A stretch of 30,175 nt of DNA from Hamiltosporidium magnivora (lineage: Eukaryota > Microsporidia > Dubosqiidae): NCBI GenBank assembly GCA_004325065.1, contig PITI01000037.1:1-30175 (forward strand), in the 5' to 3' direction. Below, in pieces: positions 1 through 9,554 of the stretch. The position numbers and the translations under genes are program-made. The notes below the pieces were generated by a model, which made no database searches, was not told the DNA's origin, and was given only the letters and a program-made list of their open reading frames with translations. Every line of letters starts with the position of its first letter. Within the stretch, counting starts at the first letter, position 1.

Positions 1-74
1 TACAAATAAATTCGTAGAAAAAGTTTCTCTATTTCTTAGACCTCTCCTCCTCATAACAACTCCCATGGAACAAC

Positions 75-195
75 CGAAGATGTAGTGTGGTTGTATTCCC
101 ACCAAAAATCCAAACAATGATCTCACACCAGTTTCACACACTCATTGCCAAGCAGAAAGTTTTTTATGTGGTTATCCTCCCTCCACCAATTATTT
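75..195 (+). repeat. Dispersed repeat, copy 1 (3' part only)
   Basis: This stretch aligns with 11490-11620 (same strand) and with the reverse complement of 20905-21030. The shared core reads TCATTGCCAAGCAGAAAG here, TCATTGCTAAGTAGATAG in copy 2 and TCATTACCAAACAGAAAG in copy 3. Next comes a shared TTTTTxATGTxxTTATC block, and copies 1 and 3 both end in CACCAATTA. The 5' half that copies 2 and 3 share is not recognisable here, so this copy is truncated or more diverged. No open frame or terminal inverted repeat is visible. It lies about 100 bp from the 3' end of the minus-strand gene at 293-859. It is probably an old non-autonomous element. Confidence 0.75.
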
Positions 196-292
196 TATTT
201 ATATTAAACAAATTAAATTACTTATTATTAAACATATTAATTAAATACAACTTTATTATTTCATTACATATTATTAATTAAATACAATTATT

Positions 293-859
293 TTATTTTT
301 TCATTAAATTTATTATTTCCTTGTTACTTCTTGGTTTCCTTTTATTTTCTGCATTCTGTTCTTCTATTTTATTATCTTTTTTGTATATTTTAGTATCTTT
401 AATATTTATTTTATTATCTTCTTTAATTATTTTATTATTCTTTAGATTTGGTTTATTATTCTTTACATTTATTATATTATTAAATTCATATTTTTTTACT
501 TTGAAATCTTCTTCTTTATTTTCTAATTTATTATCTATTTTATTTTCTATTTTATTTTCTATTTTATCATCTACTTTATTTTCTACTTTCTTATATTCTT
601 TATTATCTACTCTATTTTCTTCTTTTAAATCTTCTTCTTTATTATATTCTACTTTTAAATCTTCTTGTTTAATATTATCGATGTAAATAAGATACATCGA
701 TGTTTTGATTTCATTATCAATATATTTAATACGAAAACTGTATATCTTTTTCTTTTCTGTATTATATAGTGTAAGTATACTGTTAGAGTGTGTAAAGAAA
801 CCATCTAACCATTTTTTTGATTTTTGTTTTATATGTTTTGTGTAGATACAGTCTATCAT
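293..859 (-). CDS. Small protein with ZGRF1/Mte1-like N-terminal domain and K/N/E-rich tail
   Basis: This 188-aa protein starts at the ATG at 859. Residues 1-65 resemble the ZGRF1-like N-terminal domain (formerly DUF2439): a YTKHxxQKSKKWxDG block at about residues 6-20, then SILTLYNxEKKKIYSFRIKY and a closing MYLIYID strand. In yeast (Mte1) and animals (ZGRF1) this domain occurs in D-loop/replication-fork proteins that work with the Mph1/FANCM helicase. A role in DNA repair is therefore inferred by family only. Residues 66-170 are low complexity, with imperfect ENKIENKIDNK-type repeats encoded by a T/A-rich microsatellite-like tract. The last ~16 residues (PRSNKEIINLM) look less degenerate and could be a short binding motif. 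No helicase or zinc finger follows, so it is closer in layout to small fungal Mte1 than to human ZGRF1. AATAAA overlaps the TAA stop. The family call comes from pattern memory and is moderate. Confidence 0.7.
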   Translation of the reverse strand: MIDCIYTKHIKQKSKKWLDGFFTHSNSILTLYNTEKKKIYSFRIKYIDNEIKTSMYLIYIDNIKQEDLKVEYNKEEDLKEENRVDNKEYKKVENKVDDKIENKIENKIDNKLENKEEDFKVKKYEFNNIINVKNNKPNLKNNKIIKEDNKINIKDTKIYKKDNKIEEQNAENKRKPRSNKEIINLMKK

Positions 860-1393
860 TGTATTTTGATATTTAGGAGAAGGGTATGTTTGTAGGGATG
901 TGTGTGAGTGTAGGGGAGTAGAGATATATTTGAGGAGGAAATATAAGTAAGTAGGAGTAGAATAATATTAAAGAAGGAAATGGAAGTAAGTAAATTAAAA
1001 TGGTAATAGAAGTAATATAAGTAATAAATTAGTAGAAGTAATTTAAAAATTATAAGTAATTTAAGTAATAGAATTAGTAGAAGAGACGAGATGTAGAAGT
1101 AATAGAACTGACGAGAAGGTAAAATGATAATATAAGTAATAATGATTATATAAGTAATAATGATACTAGAATATATAATGTTAATAGTAGATATAATGTT
1201 AATAGTAGATATGATGATAATAGTAGATATGATAATAGTAGATATATAAATTTTTAAATATAAAAGCTATTAAAAAAATACTTAAAATATACTAAAAACA
1301 ACTAAATATACCAAAAACAATTAAATCTAAGTAAAAACAACTAAATATAAATAAATATAAGTAAAAGAATAGAAAATATTTAACTAATTGGTT
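860..1393. repeat. Low-complexity spacer with 18-bp tandem repeat
   Basis: This spacer lies between two minus-strand genes. It is purine-rich on the plus strand, with many copies of AGTAATA-like and AAGTAAGTA-like words. An 18-bp unit, ATATAATGTTAATAGTAG, repeats exactly at 1173-1190 and 1191-1208. A variant follows at 1209-1226 and a 15-bp version (one codon shorter) at 1227-1241. On the plus strand the repeat falls inside a frame open from 1123 to a TAA at 1255-1257 (SRYDDNSRYDNSRY-type residues) that has no ATG. It is either a simple repeat or the end of a decayed repetitive gene. Confidence 0.7.
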
Positions 1394-2392
1394 TTAACCG
1401 TGATAGTAATGACTATAAGAATAACCAGACGGGTAACTTCCGCTATATGAGGAGTGTTGGTACGTGTTTGATGGTTTAGATATAGCCTTATAACTTATAT
1501 GTGGTTTTCCTGAACCGGGTTTAGATTCTTTACAGTTGTTGATTACTTTTCGGACGCATTTTTTTCCGCTGGGGGACTTTATACCTGATAGATCTACTCT
1601 ATCGCCGTCTTTTGTTATTATTGGAGGGCTGTGTTCAGGGTCTTTAAGAACATCGGGTTTGGGTTGTGGGTGACTGGGATCTGTTGGTGTGTTGGGCTGT
1701 TGTGGGTTGGTGGGGTCTTTTGGTGTATCAGGTGTGGGTTTGTGGGCCTCGATATACGACGGATCTTTTGGATCCTGGGGGTCGTAAATTTCTGGCTCTT
1801 TTTTGTCTTCGTGGCTTGGTTTGGATGATGAAGGATGACCGCCTTTTTTTTTATTTTCGTCGCTGTCTGAGGACGATGAAGAAGATGACGGTTTCTTTTC
1901 TTTCTTTTTTAGGTCGTTACTGGGCTTTTTGCCATCTGTTTGAAGTTCTATGTGGAAAATTTGGTTTTTGTAATCTTTTCTACACTTTTCTAAAGTAAGT
2001 GTATTACCATCTCGTGTTATACACATTCTTCGAATATCTAAAGGCCAAAGAATATAATCACCTTTGAATGCAAATCCATCTTTCTTTGGTTTGATATACC
2101 ACGTTAACTTAACATTTTCGCCTTGTAAACAATCAGCCAAAGGCTTCGTTTTCGACTTTTTCTGACAAATACGTACTCCACCAACAGTAACATTATACAT
2201 ATTATTATCTACTTTGTTTATATATACATTATCTATATTATTAGGTACAACACTTCCTTCCTGTAAAGTTAGACCTCGCTGATGTCTAATCATGTGCAGG
2301 TTCATCTGATCGATCGGAGTCACAATAACTTTTTTGTCAAGAAAATCATGTATGTTTATACTACTTACTATAATAATGTAGAGAAGTAACAT
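1394..2392 (-). CDS. Predicted secreted ricin-B-like (beta-trefoil) protein with Ser/Pro-rich stalk
   Basis: This is a 332-aa protein. Residues 1-16 are a short hydrophobic signal peptide. Residues 18-152 resemble a ricin-type beta-trefoil: repeated strands such as VRICQKKS and RRMCITRDGNTLTLEKC, with QIF where the family usually has QxW. Cysteines pair naturally as C76-C88 and C124-C137. Residues 153-200 hold poly-Lys and poly-Ser runs with acidic patches. Residues 200-260 are Pro/Asp/Thr-rich (DPxxP repeats). A third Cys pair, C279 and C287, precedes a Tyr/Ser/Gly/His tail (SYSGSYPSGYSYSHYYHG). Known microsporidian ricin-B lectins are secreted or spore-wall-associated and bind glycans, but carbohydrate binding is not shown here. 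A TATATAAGG box lies about 30 bp before the ATG. The plus-strand frames inside it are shadows caused by its biased composition. No toxin A-chain is present. Confidence 0.78.
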   Translation of the reverse strand: MLLLYIIIVSSINIHDFLDKKVIVTPIDQMNLHMIRHQRGLTLQEGSVVPNNIDNVYINKVDNNMYNVTVGGVRICQKKSKTKPLADCLQGENVKLTWYIKPKKDGFAFKGDYILWPLDIRRMCITRDGNTLTLEKCRKDYKNQIFHIELQTDGKKPSNDLKKKEKKPSSSSSSSDSDENKKKGGHPSSSKPSHEDKKEPEIYDPQDPKDPSYIEAHKPTPDTPKDPTNPQQPNTPTDPSHPQPKPDVLKDPEHSPPIITKDGDRVDLSGIKSPSGKKCVRKVINNCKESKPGSGKPHISYKAISKPSNTYQHSSYSGSYPSGYSYSHYYHG

Positions 2393-2440
2393 TTACGTGT
2401 TGTGCTGTATATCCTTATATACATGACTATTTTCTAGCTG
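2355..2440 (-). promoter_or_regulatory. TATA-like box and start region of the ricin-B-like gene
   Basis: Read toward the gene, GTATATAAGGATATAC lies roughly 20-35 bp before the ATG at 2392. This is the only such box in the immediate upstream region. It resembles the TATA-like element before the gene at 22280-23002 (TATATAAAGG), which suggests a shared promoter style for these two unrelated genes. Confidence 0.4.
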
Positions 2441-4381
2441 TTTCGCTTTTTACCTATTAATTTATATATTTCAGGTTCTATCTAATATTTCAAACGTGTC
2501 AGGATATAATATGTTTCATGATATTATTTTCCCTTTTTAGGTAATTGGATTTTATCTTTTTGTTTAAATCAATATTTATGGGAGCATCAATTATTTATGG
2601 AGTTTGATGTAATGTATGGGATAGTGTTTTGTTTGTGTATCGGGTGAGTTTATTGATTTGCAAATTTTATTATATTTTTAAGGTTTAAAAGATACAAATT
2701 TTTGCTATCTGCTATCATATTATATATTGTAATGTAAAACATTATTTTATTAGAAGTACTTCGTGTTTAAACGTAATAATCATAATTTATAACTTGGATA
2801 ACGAAATTAAGGGAATACCGACTAAATTATATTCGTATTTTTGGTTTATTATCTACGGTATTTCACTAAACCATTATATATTCAGATATAATCTTGAGCT
2901 AGAATATTGCTAAAGAAAAGAGTCAATTTCATACGTATAAATAGTGAAAAATAATTTGTGGCTTTCGAATCGTAAAGAGAAAGTTTATAGATAAATTTGG
3001 ATGGAAACGAGTTACATGATGTTGCAAACTGGAATTATCTCAAAAAAACAACACATTTGTCGGAAAAGGCGCTACAAAAATACGATTCAAATATATGTAA
3101 AAAAAATTTGTCGAGTGAATTGATATATACGATTTATATTTTAGACTAAAAGTAGAATCTGACAAATTAAAACATTATTCATTTCAAGGTATAACCTCAT
3201 AGTTTTGGATACAAAATAAAGAACTACTACACACACAGTCAAATAATACTTAAGATAATAAGATAACATTTTCATTTGATTTGTAAACTACGAATTACTA
3301 AAAAAAAAAGTGATAAACTTGGATAAAACCATAAGATTTTATTTTGGGAAAAAGTACTTTTATTTTTTTAGAAATAAATTTTAGTATACTAATGATTGAA
3401 CAATATATGAATATTTAATGTTTTCAAAAATTTTATAGAGTAGACTTTTTATACGATATAGTAATGCTTCTGGTGTAAGTCTTAAATATACTTCTTCATA
3501 ATATGTAATTTCAGATCATTTTTACAAACAAAATTCATTTATAATTTTAAATTGAGGTAAAGCTAAAGCAATTTAATGTTTTCTGATATGAAATCGCATA
3601 CCTAATATAACTATTAATTAAATAATTTTAATTTTTCCATTGTTGTAAGTCAGGGTTTCCTATAGGCATACCTTAAGTTGAATGTTTTAAACGTAAAACA
3701 AAGACCTGAAATTGGAATTATTTTATTGTAATTTTCATATCAAAAATTTAAAACTTTGTTTTACAAATATTACAAAAATCAAAATAAATTGTACCAATTA
3801 AAATACCGTTACCGATCGAATCAATGGTCTATATAAAGAAAGAATGTCTATTATTTCTAATAGTGCAAGATTCTAATAAACAGTCAAACTATTAGATTAT
3901 ATTTTTAAAGTAAGAAATAACCACATCAGAATGAATCTAAAAAATATTCTTTTATTTTAGATTATCCTCAAAAAAATAATTCGATCATACACATAACAAA
4001 AAATCATTTCAAATTTCTATTGCTAAAATTATAATCAAATAAAAAATATTTTTAAAATCTAGATATACTATCACACACAGAAACTCTTTAAGTATTTAGT
4101 TTTTTAAAAGAAATATTATGAAAATGTAATAAGTCTATAATTGTACACCGCACCTTTTTTATTTATTATTTCGGTTTTTAATAATTTTTCTAAAAAAAAT
4201 CGTTTTTAATTGAATCCTAAATCATAGGTTTGATAAAATATATCAAGCAAGCATTGAAATACCATTTTTGTATAAAAAATATCTCTTTATTGTTTATATT
4301 TATTAGAAAATATTTTTGTAATTTAATTCATTTTCTATATATTGTTTAATAAAATTCAGGGTTAAAAATTCTTTATGACTT
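2393..4381. other. AT-rich intergenic region, no gene seen
   Basis: About 2 kb with no open frame of convincing length or composition on either strand. There are many homopolymer A and T runs and no recognisable repeat, tRNA or structured RNA. It separates the ricin-B-like gene from the retrotransposon relic. Confidence 0.6.
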
Positions 4382-5660
4382 CTATAAATTTCCTTCTACC
4401 TTTTTAACCACTATCTTTTCTTCTTCTAGATTAGACTCTTCATTTAAATTTATCTTGGTTCCTTCAATGTGGTCTTTTCTTTTGAAATAAGAGGTTAATT
4501 ATTTTTTGTTTTACCATATTTGACAACATCTACCTTTTTAATTCCCTGTTTTAAAAGTATTTTTGGTTTCTCTAGCATATAGGCTCTCTCAACAACACCC
4601 ATTGGCACTCTTTACCAGTTCTCTTTGGCATTTGGTCGCAACTCGAGTCTTCTTCGTGATCAAAAAAATTGTTTCGATTAGCCTTTCTACGAACCATGAA
4701 CTGAATTTATGCCTCTACATCGATGGGTATTTGCATTTTTTGGGGTATAACTCATGGTTTTTTGCCCCAATAACGTCCCAAGTCATCACATACGGAATTA
4801 TTTTCACACTAAACTTATAAATAAGACCCAGATCATTGAGAAGGCCATACATCCTAAGTTTTACAGTTTCAACTATTTTAGGTGGATCTTGAGAAGTGAT
4901 TTATTCTTCAATGAGTGTTGTTTCCTTTTTCTTAGCTAAAATAAATGTGCCAGCTCTATTATTCCGATTCTCAAATCAGTTATTCTTGGTATCCAATCTT
5001 ATCTCTGCATGCTTGTCTTCAAGAATCTCTTGAACAGAGAGACTCCTATTCCTTTTGTAGATTAAACTTATATCTATTTAGTAAAAGCAAGTGTAGTTAT
5101 CTATCCACTTCACTATGCTGTCCAGTATAGCCATAGCTTAGCCTTTTTTCACATCGAGTTGCTAGATGATCTAAAGTTTTACCAAACTTGCCGCGGTGTC
5201 GACACACACCATCTGCCTCCAGAATACATTCCTATCCTGAATATAGCAACCCTCTGCTTCATCCCGTGGCCTAATATTCTATTTTTTTAGACATCTTAAA
5301 GAGTCACTAACGTTTATATCTCAGTGTTTCTTGCATTATATAACTTTGAAGGAAGTTATCATTTTTTATTTTTTGTTATATAATCTTGCAAAATAAGATT
5401 CTTCTAAATTATTCTTCGTGACTTCTTCTACCAACCTATACTTTACTCTTAAGAAGCTTTTGTTTAGTGCAAACTAAGTTTTATTAGTATTTTCTACTTT
5501 TAGAATGGCTGTTCGTACGTGAATATTTCATCATTTTTTTCTAGATAATGCCTGAGTTACAAAAGCATATGTTTGCTTCGCAACTCAACACAATGTAAGC
5601 CTCTCTTAAGTGCTGTTCTAGGAAAGAACAAGCCCTTCTTTACATCCTGGGTGAAGATGT
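4382..5660 (-). pseudogene. Decayed, 5'-truncated non-LTR retrotransposon ORF (R2-like, restriction-like endonuclease type)
   Basis: Read on the minus strand, fragments in alternating frames line up as one degraded protein. In order they are: a block with FPRTALKRGLHCVE (~5640-5590); AKQTYAFVTQALSRKK then RTAILKVEN (~5583-5480); VKYRLVEEVTKNNLEE; SDSLRCLKK then DEAEGCYIQDRNVFW (~5310-5225); a CCHC-type block, CRHRGKFGKTLDHLATRC, whose second Cys is replaced (~5210-5150); a block ending RAGTFILAKKKETTLIEE (~4963-4905), which fits the RPD-x(12-14)-E restriction-like endonuclease motif of R2-type elements with PD lost; KIIPYVMTWD (~4797-4768); and an acidic/basic tail ending at 4382-4384. Many in-frame stops and at least two frameshifts make it non-functional. 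The polymerase core is missing, as expected from 5' truncation. The family call rests on recognised motif order, not on a search. Confidence 0.8.
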
Positions 5661-5873
5661 ATTTTATGTTGGATTTCAATATGAAATATCTGAAATAATT
5701 ATACTTAATACATGATTTAAAAACATAACTAGGAAAACACAATTTATTATATTTTGTAATAAAATTAAAGAAACAGATAAAGATACTTAAATATTTAAAA
5801 ATCTTCTATAAGAAATATAGTCCGAGAAATTTAAAATTTTAAAAAAGCTTTTACAACATTCACAAATTGATAT

Positions 5874-6734
5874 TTATTCCATTAAATTTAAGTTTAGTGA
5901 ACTGTTTTTACATGCGTTTAAGTTCATTTGAGGAAGAATAAATCTCGAGTAAATACTTTTAAAAATATTAGCAATAAATGGCCATTGTATACAAATATAA
6001 ACTATGGATCGTAAAATATCGTGTAAATAATTACGTCTTAAGTGTCTAAAATACGGATTGATGGCAATGGTTAAACCAACAACTATATAGGAAGGCAATA
6101 GTAATAGAAATTCAAGTTCTGCTAAAATATAAACCAGAAAACTGTTTAAATCATAGCAAGATACCAAGACAAAGAAAAAAAGAGCAATCCACGTTGCAAT
6201 CAATATTCTTGGAAAATTTTGATATTCCTTCAAAAAAACTGGGAATAAATTCATCGTAAAATGAAATAATATATAGGATAACAAAGACGAAAGACTACCT
6301 AAAATTGCAGCAATAAACGTGTTATGAATCTTGAAGTTAACAAAGATATTGTTTCTCGTAGAATTATTACCTATGGTTTGCATTAAATACGTCAAAAGAA
6401 TACCGATTCTCAGAATAACCTCGTATCTATTTTTAGGTATTAACTGACTATAAAAACTAAAATTAATTATCGAAAAGTATGCCCTCTGATAAACATGAAT
6501 AAGCGCAACAAAAAACAGAATTCGAATTCGTATATTTCCATTGAAAATTTTTTCTAGTGAATAAACGATTATTAAATCAATTATAACGAAGAAAACAAAG
6601 AACAGATGTTTGTATATAAAATTCTTTGCTCTTCGATACCACAATTTATGCCATTTGGGTTGTTTTAGTCTTGAAATAAGAAAAAAAGGTTGGTCTTTCT
6701 TTCGTAAAGCTGCTAATTTTCTTTTACTAAGCAT
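5874..6734 (-). CDS. Multi-pass membrane protein, paralog family member A
   Basis: This 286-aa protein has about seven hydrophobic segments, at residues ~43-62, 70-90, 105-121, 141-166, 177-199, 202-225 and 240-258. The N-terminus is basic (KLAALRKK; KQPKWHKLWYRRAKNF) and the C-terminal tail is polar. Signatures shared with B and C are IDL (52-54), RILFFVA (71-77) with H80, FY (94-95), LIP (98-100), RY (103-104), LPSY (213-216), VG (219-220), QWPF (250-253) and N256/K259. It aligns with B over residues 1-260 without gaps at about 51% identity. It has the longest C-terminal extension of the four (Asn/Leu/Ser-rich). There is no signal peptide or soluble domain and no family I can name. AATAAA overlaps the TAA stop. 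Function is unknown, and transport or surface roles are guesses only. Confidence 0.87.
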   Translation of the reverse strand: MLSKRKLAALRKKDQPFFLISRLKQPKWHKLWYRRAKNFIYKHLFFVFFVIIDLIIVYSLEKIFNGNIRIRILFFVALIHVYQRAYFSIINFSFYSQLIPKNRYEVILRIGILLTYLMQTIGNNSTRNNIFVNFKIHNTFIAAILGSLSSLLSYILFHFTMNLFPVFLKEYQNFPRILIATWIALFFFVLVSCYDLNSFLVYILAELEFLLLLPSYIVVGLTIAINPYFRHLRRNYLHDILRSIVYICIQWPFIANIFKSIYSRFILPQMNLNACKNSSLNLNLME

Positions 6735-6777
6735 ACTTACAAATAAATTTTTTTAATTAAATATTCAAAAATTAATT

Positions 6778-6791
6778 TAATTTATGATAAT
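6778..6791 (-). promoter_or_regulatory. Conserved upstream 14-mer of gene A
   Basis: ATTATCATAAATTA (read toward the gene) lies 44-57 bp before the ATG at 6734. Genes B and C carry the identical 14 bases at 57-70 and 56-69 bp before their ATGs. It may be a promoter or a leftover of duplication. Confidence 0.5.
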
Positions 6792-7373
6792 AGAAAATAA
6801 ATATATTTTTAATTGTTAAATTTATAAAAATCGAATAGCAAATAATAATACTAGGCAAATTCAACCATAGAAATAAATGGTTTAAATTAAAAATATTATA
6901 TATTAGAAACATCTTCATGTATTTCTCAGGGAATTTTTGAATGAAATAAAGATTTAGAAATCATTTTATATTTGATTGTATAAATATATCTTTTTGGGAC
7001 AGTTCTTTATTATAGCGATTTTTTTTATTATATTTAATCTCAAAATTGCTAAAAAGCAACTTTTTTTCAATAAATAAATAGATTATGTAATGAGTTTTAA
7101 GGCGAAGATAATAAATTTTAAATGCACTACATATGATTATAATTCGCAATAAAAATTAAAGAACATAAGAGCTCAAGAAATTTTTAATAATCCTTAAAAG
7201 CCACCAAATAATCAAAAAAGTAGTAAAAGCAAATTCAATTTCATTATTAAATCCAAGAATCTGTTCGAAAAATGAATTTTTAAGAGAATTAAATGTTTAA
7301 CTTCTAGAAAATAAAGATCTATAAAACATTTCTAAAGTAAAAAAAAACTAAAAACTTTGATATATTTAAAGGC

Positions 7374-7547
7374 TTAAAAAAAATTCCTCAAGCTAAATGG
7401 GACTTGAAGATTTATAAGATAATTGATTAAAGATACATATATGATTAGTTGGTATTTGTATACTTGTTTCGTATTAATATATCCTTTTAGCGCTTCATTG
7501 GGCTCTTTCTTCATATCCGGCCTAAATTTTGAATTGATGGTGTTCAT
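7374..7547 (-). CDS. Small ORF, 57 aa, doubtful
   Basis: An ATG at 7547 opens a 57-codon frame beginning MNTINSKFRPDMKKEPNEAL and ending SLRNFF. The first half has a varied, hydrophilic composition unlike the surrounding A/T noise; the second half is hydrophobic. It shares MNT with paralog D and the position of a basic N-terminus with the A-D family, but no further match. It could be a small gene, the head of a decayed gene, or chance. Confidence 0.15.
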   Translation of the reverse strand: MNTINSKFRPDMKKEPNEALKGYINTKQVYKYQLIIYVSLINYLINLQVPFSLRNFF

Positions 7548-9554
7548 TTTTCGAGATAGGCTACTAAAATTCGTCGATAAATATTTACGATTTTAACAGA
7601 ATTAACATATATTTGGTATAGCATAAAATATTGAATTTGATAAAGACAATAAATTTTGACGGTGTTTTAGTAATATGTCAATATTTGAATTTATGGCTCT
7701 AATACGAATGCATGTTATACTCTGGCTCACTTTATAGACCATAAATATGAAGTTTTAACCGTCTTACTTAGACATTTAAATTTTTTATATCTATAAATTC
7801 GTTTAATTTTCTCTGATATTTTAAAAATCATTTTGTTATATTTTGTAATAATAGATCAGTTGTGCAGTATGAAGATGTACAACCGTTCATTGCAAATTGG
7901 ACATCTGTAAAGCACCAATGCTAAAATTTTTATTGCTATAACTAGTCGAGTTACCTTCTGCGAAAGAGCTTTAGAATTTCTGCTTTTTCAGGTTTAGGTA
8001 TTCAATAAGATAAATATATACATTCTATTATCTTGGTTTTACGATTTTTTTATTCTGATTTTTACCACCATTTTTACTCAGAGATTGCAGAAAATTACCG
8101 GGACCAATTTTTCTAAAATTGTTTTGGTGGTCTCGAACCAATGATCTTCTTTTGTCGTAATCTCTATCGAGGTAACTGAGATAATAGGGCGGCTAATTAT
8201 ACAGGCTCATTCTTTAAAATAAAAGATTTTGGAAGCTGTAAAATAAATTTATTATTAAAAAACTATCTTTTGTTTACATCTTTCAGTTTTTATGTTTCAT
8301 TTTCTTCCACCATTGGGATTTAAACAATAATAAGAATTATGCTCTAGAAAAACATTTAATAACTCAATATAGTGCAGTAGAGTACTAAAAACATATAAAT
8401 CAAAAGATTTTAGATGAGAAAGGATAGCCGAACTAAAATCTATGTGTTTGGCAACATTAAAAGAAAACACCATGGGAATAAAAGTTACCTTTTTAGTGCT
8501 CGGTAATCCACACTATATTTACGTCTGTAACGTAAAAATTTGTAGAAAGAAGAAAAAATCTATAAAATTTGAATATACTACAAACATTTTTCTGGTTATT
8601 TTATAGGAGTAAGTTAGAGGCTACAACAAATATTTTAGGTAATTGGCTATAAAGTATAGAACTCGAGACTTGCTTACTAGCGATATAAGCTTGGTACCTT
8701 GAGTTACGAAAAAAATACACACATAAAAAAGTTAGGATGCTAAGTAGCATTTATGCTTATTGCTAATATTTTCAAACATTGATGATAGACCCTATATTGC
8801 ATCCCCAGATATTTCTTGGATTTAAGCTTATTCAATTAGTAATCTTAGAACAAGTGTACATGCTGTTCGGAATTAAGAGATTCCAGTGTTGATCTTCGAA
8901 CGTAAATTTCATTCCAAGAAACGTAAACAACTAATTTTCGAGCCTCTGACTCACGTATCAGATACATTCTACAATCTTTTTACATTAAAATTTAGAATAC
9001 AGATATTCCAAAAATTTTTATAGAGTATTAAGAAATTTATCTTTATAAAACCCATGTAACAAAATAATATACGTTTTTTTCCTACAAAAAGAATTATTCA
9101 TTACATAAATCTAAAACCAAAAAAAAATTGTAGAATTCGAATGACTATAATAAAAATTATTGTTTTACAGGTCAATTCTACCATATATTTATACATTTAA
9201 GACAAAAAAGAAAACTATTAGTAAAATGATCATTTGGAATGATAAGAAAACTTATCGGTGGATATTATCTGCCGCATATTTAACTATATTTAGCAATATT
9301 AAGATAGAAAGATCTTAATTATATATTTATAATTAAAGAACTTTATTAGATGTATGATTTCATAAAAAAAAGTACCAATAAATTTTATATCGAATATTAT
9401 GTATCTTTATGTTATAAACCATAAATAGCTAGATTATTTTATTATGAAAGTTTAAAATCAGGTTTACATAGGAAGACAGTGAAAAGTGTTTAAAAGAAAT
9501 CTGAACTTAAAAAAAGTAATTAAAATTCACGAATAATTTATTTTTTATGAAATT

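Larger units (their letters stand above)
6735..9554. other. AT-rich spacer between paralogs A and B
   Basis: About 2.8 kb without a convincing gene. It holds the A upstream 14-mer (6778-6791), a 57-codon minus-strand ORF (7374-7547, listed separately) and a tRNA-like A-box/B-box pair at 8129-8183. No paralog remnant could be recognised by eye: none of the LPSY, QWPF or RILFFVA blocks appear. Confidence 0.55.

Noticed and set aside
321..686. Plus-strand 121-aa Leu/Ser/Phe-rich frame
   Set aside because: It is the reverse of the K/N/E-rich tail of the minus-strand gene at 293-859; its composition is only the complement of that repeat.
1631..1998. Plus-strand frames of 65 and 110 aa
   Set aside because: Shadows of the Pro/Ser-rich part of the ricin-B-like gene; Trp/Gly/Val-rich with no motif.
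4563..5130. Three plus-strand frames of 61-85 aa
   Set aside because: They are antisense to the retrotransposon relic, whose motifs read clearly on the minus strand.
6961..7149. Minus-strand 62-aa frame downstream of the A promoter
   Set aside because: Starts at TTG, noise-like composition, no match to the neighbouring paralogs.
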